Under the pieces are notes generated by a model, which searched no databases, was not told where the DNA came from, and saw only the letters and a program-made list of their open reading frames with translations. Positions 1-5,008 of a stretch of DNA of 7,947 bases are shown one piece after another (the stretch's first letter is position 1; the number at the start of each line of letters is the position of its first letter). Where the stretch lies: NCBI GenBank assembly GCA_030611815.1, contig JAUWPC010000152.1, positions 1 to 7,947 of the forward strand, read 5' to 3'. The position numbers and the translations under genes were made by a program. Source of the DNA: Desulfobacteraceae bacterium. Its GTDB lineage: Bacteria; Desulfobacterota; DSM-4660; Desulfatiglandales; Desulfatiglandaceae.

Positions 1-25
1 AGATAATAAAAAATGACCTTTCTCC

Positions 26-53
26 TTGACTTTCCTTGAAAACAGGTTAATAT
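26..53 (+). promoter_or_regulatory. Sigma70-like promoter for the cold-shock gene
   Basis: TTGACT at 26-31 and TAATAT at 48-53 are separated by 16 nt, a good match to the housekeeping sigma consensus. Transcription would start near position 60 and give a leader of about 120 nt before the cold-shock ATG at 182. Long leaders are typical of cspA-type mRNAs. The next credible gene downstream is the cold-shock gene, so the assignment is by position. An alternative is that the promoter serves a small RNA ending at the hairpin at 73-91. Confidence 0.5.
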
Positions 54-72
54 CTCCTCTAATCATAGAAGG

Positions 73-91
73 CCCGCCCTTAATTGGCGGG
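73..91 (+). terminator. GC-rich hairpin followed by a broken T-run, in the csp leader
   Basis: CCCGCC (73-78) and GGCGGG (86-91) form a perfect 6-bp GC-rich stem with a 7-nt loop, followed by TTTGGTTT. It may be the terminator of a gene to the left of the window. It may instead be an attenuator or structural element in the cold-shock leader, because the promoter at 26-53 lies upstream of it. The T-run is interrupted by GG, so termination would probably be partial. The sequence alone does not separate these readings. Confidence 0.5.
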
Positions 92-181
92 TTTGGTTTC
101 GCGCTAAAGGAAAGATCCATTTATCAAAGTGGGACCCTGAAGTTTGGAACTATGAAAATTTTTTGAAAGGAGGGTGTCACT

Positions 182-382
182 ATGGCTAATGGAACTGTGA
201 AGTGGTTTAGCGACCAAAAAGGCTTTGGATTTATTGAGCAGGAAGATGGACCGGATGTATTTGTCCACCATTCCGCAATCAATGCGGATGGCTTTAAGTC
301 TCTTAATGAGGGCGACCGCGTTACCTTTGACATAGAGCAGGGTCAAAAAGGTCCTGCTGCAGCAAATGTAACTGTAGCTTAG
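182..382 (+). CDS. Cold-shock domain protein, CspA family
   Basis: This 66-residue protein is a single cold-shock domain, a five-stranded OB-fold that binds single-stranded RNA and DNA. Such proteins act in the cytoplasm as RNA chaperones that melt mRNA structure, often at low temperature or as general growth proteins. The RNP1 motif KGFGFI is at residues 13-18 and RNP2 VFVHH at 26-30. The opening NGTVKWF and the closing GPAAANV are family hallmarks, and the length is the usual 65-70 residues. The start is fixed by a very strong ribosome binding site, AAAGGAGGG at 166-174, with a 7-nt spacer. The gene is monocistronic, lying between its own promoter and a terminator at 401-443. Whether it is cold-induced cannot be read from the sequence; I do not see a recognisable E. 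coli-type cold box. The family assignment is near certain, but the paralogue letter (cspA, C, D and so on) cannot be given. Confidence 0.97.
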   Translation: MANGTVKWFSDQKGFGFIEQEDGPDVFVHHSAINADGFKSLNEGDRVTFDIEQGQKGPAAANVTVA

Positions 383-400
383 ATCAACATTTTTGAGTTA

Positions 401-443
401 AAAAGAGGCGTTCCATCAAATCATGATGGAGCGCCTTTTTTTT
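401..443 (+). terminator. Strong intrinsic terminator of the csp gene
   Basis: The arms at 406-418 and 424-436 pair over 13 bp with one G-T wobble around a 5-nt loop (419-423). They are followed by an unbroken run of eight T (436-443). The A-run at 401-404 can extend the stem into the T-tract. It begins 19 nt after the csp stop codon. The A-rich left flank means it could also work in the reverse direction, but no minus-strand gene ends here. Confidence 0.93.
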
Positions 444-580
444 CGTTAAGATGTTTAGCCTTGACCGATCAGGATCAAATCAGTTATTCCCAACCTGTTC
501 AAAGTTATTTCGTCCTTATTTCTCATCCCTAAGCCGGATAAACCGGCCTCCGGCTCGGAGAAAACCACAACAATGTTTTT

Positions 581-607
581 ACCACGAAGCACACGAATGG
601 CACGCAA
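581..607 (+). repeat. Short 9-nt-periodic CACGAA repeat
   Basis: Three consecutive 9-nt units, ACCACGAAG, CACACGAAT and GGCACGCAA, share the core CACGAA (CACGCA in the last). From memory, similar CACGAAG-rich stretches occur in intergenic regions of many environmental bacterial genomes. Only the local periodicity is seen directly here, and no function is apparent. Confidence 0.4.
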
Positions 608-679
608 AATAAGTTTTTTGGATACAAAGCAGTCCTTTTCGGAGAGCTATTTTTGAGCAATGGAAATACTTGATAACAT

Positions 680-749
680 ATGGATAGCGTATCTCCATTC
701 ACGCATCAGGCGTGATTTCCCCGTTTCGGGACAGGAAGGCGAAGCTTCG
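680..749 (+). promoter_or_regulatory. Cluster of short stem-loops, candidate structured leader of rfbD
   Basis: Four short inverted repeats lie in tandem: ATGGA/TCCAT (680-684/694-698, with an alternative GATA/TATC pairing inside); TCACGC/GCGTGA (699-704/710-715, loop ATCAG); TTCC-CCG/CGG-GGAA (717-723 with 727-729 and 734-737, and a GACA bulge at 730-733); and the 10-bp palindrome CGAAGCTTCG (740-749). They end 15 nt before the rfbD ATG. A purine-rich AGGAAGG at 733-739 lies partly in the third stem. It is too far from the ATG to be the normal ribosome binding site. I cannot match the array to a known riboswitch class, and each stem alone could be chance. Confidence 0.35.
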
Positions 750-764
750 ATTGGATAGAGAACT

Positions 765-1646
765 ATGAAAATAGTGATTTTGGGCGGAAAGGGACAGTTA
801 GGTAGTGATTGCACTAAGGTCCTCAACGAAATCTACGATGTTATGTCTGTAGATCTTGATGAATTAGACATTACGGATATTTCGCAGGTGGAAGCCGCGG
901 CAGGAAATTTTGGAGCCGATGTCATAGTGAACTGCGCTGCCTTCACAAGAGTGGATGACTGTGAAACCGAAAAGGAACTGGCCTGCAAGGTCAACGTGGA
1001 GGGCCCGTGTAACCTGGCTGTCGCTGCGAAAAACCAGGGGGCGCAATTGATTCATATTTCAACCGATTATGTCTTTGACGGCAGTAGGAAGGCGCCTGAA
1101 CCCTATACGGAGAAAGATGCTCCAAACCCTATTTCCTATTACGGGGTGACCAAGTTGGCAGCAGAGGAGGCTATTCGAAGGATAACAGACAACCACATCA
1201 TCCTGCGCACGGCATGGCTGTACGGCATCCGGGGGCAAAATTTCTTGAAGAGCATGCTAACCCTGGCCCTGAAAGATCCTCAAAGAGAGATAAAGATAGT
1301 GAATGACCAGTTCGGGTCCCCCACCTGGAGTTACCGGCTCGCCCTGCAGATTGAAAAACTGATAGAATCGGGGGGGAATGGAACCTACCATGCGACATCC
1401 GAAGGGTATTGTACCTGGTATGAGCTGGCCACTCATTTCCTTAACAAGATGGGTGTGTCCCATTCCTTTGTTCCCTGTACAACGGAGGCATATCCCACGC
1501 CGGCCGTAAGGCCGATGAACTCAATCCTGGAAAATAAGCGTCTAAAGGAAGCGGGCATAAATCTGATGCAAGGCTGGAAAAGCGACCTGGATGAATTCGT
1601 TTCCACATTCAGGGAACGTTTGATCAACGAGACAAGAGAGGAATGA
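765..1646 (+). CDS. rfbD: dTDP-4-dehydrorhamnose reductase (RmlD/RfbD)
   Basis: Cytoplasmic NAD(P)H-dependent reductase that carries out the last step of dTDP-L-rhamnose synthesis, reducing dTDP-4-dehydro-L-rhamnose. It has 293 residues, within the usual 280-300. It is an extended SDR with the nucleotide-binding GGKGQLG at residues 7-13. The catalytic set is T100 (in STDYVFDG, 99-106), Y126 and K130 (YGVTK). Family motifs RTAWLYG (148-154), DQFGSPTW (181-188) and RPMNS (249-253) follow. The start gives the family-typical MKIVILG opening, but the ribosome binding site is weak (GGATAGAG, 753-760), unlike the other genes here. rfbB follows after 1 nt. rfbC, which makes its substrate, is not in the window, so another 4-keto-deoxysugar substrate remains possible. 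The reductase call is secure and the exact substrate is inferred. Confidence 0.93.
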   Translation: MKIVILGGKGQLGSDCTKVLNEIYDVMSVDLDELDITDISQVEAAAGNFGADVIVNCAAFTRVDDCETEKELACKVNVEGPCNLAVAAKNQGAQLIHISTDYVFDGSRKAPEPYTEKDAPNPISYYGVTKLAAEEAIRRITDNHIILRTAWLYGIRGQNFLKSMLTLALKDPQREIKIVNDQFGSPTWSYRLALQIEKLIESGGNGTYHATSEGYCTWYELATHFLNKMGVSHSFVPCTTEAYPTPAVRPMNSILENKRLKEAGINLMQGWKSDLDEFVSTFRERLINETREE

Positions 1647-1647
1647 C

Positions 1648-2709
1648 ATGAAAAACATGTTAGTGACAGGGGGATGCGGCTTTATTGGAGCCAATTTTAT
1701 CAGATATCTCCTTGAAAAATCAGACTTTGATGGAAGTGTAGTGAATGTGGATTGCCTCACCTACGCGGGCAACCCGGAGAACCTGTCAGACATTGAGGAG
1801 CGTTTTCCAGATCGCTATATTTTTGTAAAGGGAGACATTTGCTACAAGGAGGGAATGGCCCGTCTCTTTAATGACTATGAGATAGACACCGTCTGTCACT
1901 TTGCAGCCGAATCCCATGTGGACCGGTCTATTGTGGGGCCCGCCGCATTTATCCAGACCAATATTGTCGGGACCTTTAACCTGCTGGAACTGGCAAGGAA
2001 AAATCAAGGCCGGCTGGAGCTCTTTCACCACATCAGCACGGACGAGGTATTTGGCAGTCTGGGCAAAGAGGGCTACTTCACAGAGGAGACCGCCTACAAA
2101 CCCAACAGCCCCTATTCGGCTTCAAAGGCCGCTTCCGACCATCTCGTCAGGGCCTACTATAAGACCTATGATCTCCCCGTCACCATCTCCAACTGTTCCA
2201 ACAATTACGGTCCCTACCAATTTCCCGAAAAACTGCTTCCCCTCATGATCTTGAATGCCTTTGAGGGAAAACCCCTTCCTGTTTACGGGGATGGCCTCAA
2301 TGTACGGGACTGGCTCTATGTGAGGGACCACTGCACGGCCATATGGACCATAATGAAAAATGGAAAAAGAGGCGAGACTTACAACATCGGTGGCGACACT
2401 GAAATGGAGAATATCAGGATTGTTGAGATGGTTTGTGATATTTTGGATGAGCTTCCGGTGCCAAAAAGAGATTACCCACGAAGAGAGCTGGTAGAATTTG
2501 TCAAAGACCGCCCGGGTCATGATCGCCGGTATGCCATTGATTTTACCAAGTTAACAGAGGAACTGGGCTGGATGCCGGAGGAGTCTCTTGAATCCGGTAT
2601 TCGTAAGACTATCAAGTGGTATCTCGACAACCAGGAGTGGGTTGACCGGGTAAGGAGCGGGGAATACCAATCCTGGATCAAAGAGCAGTATGGGCAAGCG
2701 GATTGTTGA
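1648..2709 (+). CDS. rfbB: dTDP-glucose 4,6-dehydratase (RmlB/RfbB)
   Basis: NAD-dependent cytoplasmic enzyme that converts dTDP-glucose to dTDP-4-keto-6-deoxyglucose, the branch point for rhamnose and other deoxysugars of O-antigen and exopolysaccharide. Its 353 residues match the family. GGCGFIG (8-14) binds NAD, and FAAESHVDRS (85-94) is a strong family signature. The dehydratase triad T131-D132-E133 (STDEVFG, 130-136) and Y156/K160 (YSASK) are intact. Substrate-binding NNYGPYQFPEKL (185-196) and VRDWLYVRDHC (219-229) are also intact, as is DRPGHDRRYAID (287-298). The start is set by GAGAGGAA at 1636-1643, inside the end of rfbD, so the two genes are translationally coupled. The C-terminal ADC and the stop codon lie in a 7-nt repeat, so the last residues may be recently acquired. 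rfbA, which makes the substrate, is not present here. Confidence 0.97.
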   Translation: MKNMLVTGGCGFIGANFIRYLLEKSDFDGSVVNVDCLTYAGNPENLSDIEERFPDRYIFVKGDICYKEGMARLFNDYEIDTVCHFAAESHVDRSIVGPAAFIQTNIVGTFNLLELARKNQGRLELFHHISTDEVFGSLGKEGYFTEETAYKPNSPYSASKAASDHLVRAYYKTYDLPVTISNCSNNYGPYQFPEKLLPLMILNAFEGKPLPVYGDGLNVRDWLYVRDHCTAIWTIMKNGKRGETYNIGGDTEMENIRIVEMVCDILDELPVPKRDYPRRELVEFVKDRPGHDRRYAIDFTKLTEELGWMPEESLESGIRKTIKWYLDNQEWVDRVRSGEYQSWIKEQYGQADC

Positions 2710-2735
2710 TTGGCGATTGAATATTGATGATTTGG
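2701..2735 (+). repeat. 7-nt-periodic GATTG repeat spanning the rfbB stop
   Basis: Five consecutive 7-nt units begin at 2701, 2708, 2715, 2722 and 2729: GATTGTT, GATTGGC, GATTGAA, TATTGAT and GATTTGG. The first three share GATTG exactly and the others are degenerate. The array covers the last two sense codons and the stop codon of rfbB (TGA at 2707-2709) and then the start of the intergenic gap. I recall similar GATTG-type strings between genes in deltaproteobacterial genomes, but cannot confirm that here. Confidence 0.55.
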
Positions 2736-2815
2736 GGCCCCAGTGGAACTTCACGGGAGAAGCCCTATTCAACGTGACAAAAAATGCGGGTTTTCAATGA
2801 ACATAAGGGGCTAAA

Positions 2816-3490
2816 ATGGGGTCGAAGACAGTTGTTATTTCGTTGGGGGGGTCAATCATCGTACCAGAGGAGATTGACGTACCATTCCTGAAGATGTTCA
2901 AAGAGATTATCCAGAGTATGCAAGATGAACGGTTTATTGTCATCTGTGGGGGCGGAAAGATCTGCAGGAACTATCAAAACGCGGCAAGGGAAACAGCGGA
3001 GATACCAAATGAAGATCTTGACTGGATCGGGATCAGCGCTACCAGGCTGAATGCCGAACTGGTCAGGTCGATTTTCGGGGATGACGCCCACAAAAAGGTG
3101 ATCCATGATCCTGATGAGGAAATCGATGGATCGAAGAGGGTTGTTATCGGCGCCGGGTTTGAACCGGGAAGTTCCACGGATTTGCGCGCAGTACAGTTAG
3201 CCAAGCGGTTTGGCGCTGTCAGGGTCATCAATATGTCCAACATCGATTATGTGTACAGCGCTGATCCGAAAAAGGACCCAAATGCCGAGAGACTCACAGA
3301 AATATCATGGCCCGAGTTTCGGAAACTGGTTGGAAATGAATGGGATCCTGGGCTGAACATGCCGTTTGATCCCATCGCATCCAGAGAGGCAGAGGAGTTG
3401 GGATTAGAGGTGATCATCATCGGAAACGATGTCGACAATCTTGAGAAGCTCCTGGGAGGGGAGCCTTTCAGGGGAACGACCATTTCGTGA
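2816..3490 (+). CDS. UMP kinase, archaeal type (amino acid kinase fold)
   Basis: Predicted to phosphorylate UMP to UDP with ATP in the cytoplasm, feeding UTP, CTP and UDP-sugar pools. The 224-residue protein is one amino-acid-kinase domain. It has LGGSIIVPEEID at 10-21, GGGKICRNY at 45-53, LDWIGISATRLNAEL at 68-82, PGSSTDLRAV at 117-126, SADPKKDPNAE at 148-158 (nucleotide site), FDPIAS at 184-189 and a GTTIS end. These match archaeal UMP kinases (for example the Pyrococcus enzyme) and lack the KLSGE opening of bacterial PyrH. It lacks the catalytic His of isopentenyl phosphate kinases (HGGGSFGH type), which makes that function unlikely. The usual N-x-D-G-V-Y segment reads NIDYVY (142-147), with Tyr in place of Gly. 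AAGGGG at 2804-2809 supports the start. The gene follows rfbB by 106 nt and may share its transcript. Confidence 0.85.
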   Translation: MGSKTVVISLGGSIIVPEEIDVPFLKMFKEIIQSMQDERFIVICGGGKICRNYQNAARETAEIPNEDLDWIGISATRLNAELVRSIFGDDAHKKVIHDPDEEIDGSKRVVIGAGFEPGSSTDLRAVQLAKRFGAVRVINMSNIDYVYSADPKKDPNAERLTEISWPEFRKLVGNEWDPGLNMPFDPIASREAEELGLEVIIIGNDVDNLEKLLGGEPFRGTTIS

Positions 3491-3501
3491 CTCCGCCACC
3501 C

Positions 3502-4992
3502 TTATCTCCACGTGGCCATGATATCCATACAGATCTGATTCATCTCTATTGCTCGTGATTCAGTGTCAGCTTCGTTGTAACAGCGAAACTCCGGCGCATT
3601 GCCCGATGGACGGAGGTGAACAATTTCATCGCTTGCAAAGGTGATACGTAGACCATCAGTGGTGTCAAAAGAAGAAACCGGACCGAATTGCTCCCCAAAA
3701 ATGGCCCCAATGGTCTCTTTATCCCTTGACTCATTCCCGGAATAAAGCTCGTTTATCTTGGCGCTGCTCTTTTCCGTAGGGAATTCTTTCAGCCGGTTGC
3801 TGTAAGTAAACCGTTGTGGCAGTTCAGAGACCAGTTCGCTGATAGTTATGTTTTTTTCAATAGATAGCAAAAGAATGGCGATATGGAGGATCAGGGCGTC
3901 TCGAGTAGGCAAGGGGGATAGATTATTTCCCCCCGATTCAATGGGGGAGGCTATCAAAAATCCGCCATTGGCCTCATATCCTACCACCCGTTTTGCCCCT
4001 TCTTCCTGAGCCTGTTGCATAGCTTCAATCACAAAGGGTGATCCGATCCTTGTGCGGTAAACCACCTTGAAAAAACCGCATTTTTCCACGGCAGAATTGC
4101 AGGATATTGGTGTGGCAACTGCATCGGCCTTGAGATATGCGGCGCAGAGAATACCTGCCACATCTCCGCGGAGCCACTTCCCATTTTCATCGCTGATCAG
4201 CGGTCTATCACTGTCTCCGTCCGTTGATACGATGGCGTCAAAATGATATTCATCAGACCATCTCTTAGCCGCCTCTACATCTTCAGGCCTGATTGCCTCA
4301 GTGTCAACCGGAATAAAGCTCTCGGAATATCCGAGGGGAGTGACACGCGCCCCCAACCCGGAAAGAATTGTGACCATATCATCACGGCCAACAGCCGAAT
4401 GTTGATATACGCCTATTTTTTTGCCATTCAGGCAGGTGGGAGGGAAAAATTTGAGATAACGATCCACGTACAAATCTGAGGCTTCGCTGTTGGGAATGAG
4501 CGGTTTCTCTTCAACTGAAAACATTCCTTTCTCATCAAAGAAACCCTGAGCCAGTGTTACTGCCTGCCGTCTAATGCCAGCCTCATCGTGCTTGAGGATT
4601 TCGCCTTCTCTTTTGGTGTATTTGATGCCGTTACGGTCTTCAGGGATGTGACTCCCCGTGACCATCACCGTAGGGATTCCTTTTATGAGGCCGTAATTGG
4701 CCAATGCCGGAGCTGGTAGTCTTCCGCAGCATTGTGGCTCATAACCATTATCCGCAATGGCCTTGGCCGCGGCCGTCATTATGCGCTCTGTGCTTGAGCG
4801 CAGGTCTCCGCCAACGGCAATAGACCCGCTCCCTTTTAGTTCGCCTGTCTCTTCTAAGTATTGAATAAAGGCCGCTGTGTAGGCGTAACATACCCTGTCG
4901 GTGATATCATCTGCAAGGCCGCGGGCGCCGCTTGTGCCGAATTTTACCCCGCTTTGAACCATCAGATCGTTAATTTTGACTGTTTCGCCCAT
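3502..4992 (-). CDS. Phosphohexomutase (phosphomannomutase/phosphoglucomutase family)
   Basis: Cytoplasmic alpha-D-phosphohexomutase that interconverts hexose-6-phosphate and hexose-1-phosphate through a phosphoserine. The product would supply NDP-sugar synthesis. The protein has 496 residues and the four-domain layout. KFGTSGARG is at 17-25. The phosphoserine loop is TGSHIPEDRNGIK at 112-124 with Ser114. The metal loop DGDSDR is at 258-263, sugar-binding GYEANGGF at 338-345 and phosphate-binding RPSGNAPE at 461-468. The loops differ from the common TASHNP and RPSGTEP, placing it in a divergent subfamily; whether mannose, glucose or another sugar is preferred cannot be told. AGGAGGGG at 5001-5008 sets the start. 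It follows the hybrid kinase gene by 14 nt, so they are probably one operon. Its stop is 11 bp from the stop of the convergent UMP kinase gene, with no terminator between. Confidence 0.92.
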   Translation of the reverse strand: MGETVKINDLMVQSGVKFGTSGARGLADDITDRVCYAYTAAFIQYLEETGELKGSGSIAVGGDLRSSTERIMTAAAKAIADNGYEPQCCGRLPAPALANYGLIKGIPTVMVTGSHIPEDRNGIKYTKREGEILKHDEAGIRRQAVTLAQGFFDEKGMFSVEEKPLIPNSEASDLYVDRYLKFFPPTCLNGKKIGVYQHSAVGRDDMVTILSGLGARVTPLGYSESFIPVDTEAIRPEDVEAAKRWSDEYHFDAIVSTDGDSDRPLISDENGKWLRGDVAGILCAAYLKADAVATPISCNSAVEKCGFFKVVYRTRIGSPFVIEAMQQAQEEGAKRVVGYEANGGFLIASPIESGGNNLSPLPTRDALILHIAILLLSIEKNITISELVSELPQRFTYSNRLKEFPTEKSSAKINELYSGNESRDKETIGAIFGEQFGPVSSFDTTDGLRITFASDEIVHLRPSGNAPEFRCYNEADTESRAIEMNQICMDIMATWR

Positions 4993-5000
4993 TAGTTTTG

Positions 5001-5008
5001 CCCCTCCT
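5001..5008 (-). promoter_or_regulatory. Mutase ribosome binding site overlapping the kinase stop codon
   Basis: On the minus strand AGGAGGGG lies 8 nt before the mutase ATG and overlaps the kinase stop codon TAG (5009-5007). Ribosomes finishing the kinase would uncover or occupy this site, which points to translational coupling of the two genes. Confidence 0.8.

Larger units (their letters stand above)
444..764 (+). other. Non-coding stretch between csp and rfbD
   Basis: About 320 bases with no open reading frame I would support on either strand. Visible content: a small inverted repeat GCCGG (533-537) / CCGGC (543-547), with an alternative partner TCCGGC at 549-554; the 9-nt-periodic motif at 581-607; and the cluster of short stem-loops at 680-749. 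A promoter for rfbD must lie here if that gene is not read from upstream. The best candidate I can find is weak: TTGAGC at 653-658 and TAACAT at 674-679, with a 15-nt spacer. No tRNA or known riboswitch class is recognised. Confidence 0.6.

Noticed and set aside
152..166. Four-codon upstream reading frame (ATG to TGA) ending at the csp ribosome binding site
   Set aside because: No ribosome binding site of its own is visible, and so short a frame is expected by chance in A/T-rich leader sequence.
699..750. Resemblance of CACGCATCAGGCGTG and the following bases to a cyclic-di-GMP (GEMM) riboswitch
   Set aside because: The conserved core and the tetraloop-receptor arrangement cannot be found; only a few bases agree.
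147..772. Shared 13-nt string GAACTATGAAAAT before csp (147-159) and at the rfbD start (760-772)
   Set aside because: A single short match in A/T-rich DNA where one copy includes a start codon; no flanking similarity extends it.
1901..2248. 115-codon plus-strand frame inside rfbB
   Set aside because: Proline- and threonine-rich out-of-frame translation over the conserved core of RfbB; no ribosome binding site.
2122..2520. 132-codon open frame on the minus strand inside rfbB
   Set aside because: It lies antisense to a fully conserved enzyme, has no recognisable motif and is explained by codon bias of rfbB.
3508..3515. CCACGTGG palindrome near the mutase stop codon as a bidirectional terminator
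   Set aside because: It lies inside the mutase coding sequence, has no loop and no adjacent T-run on either strand.
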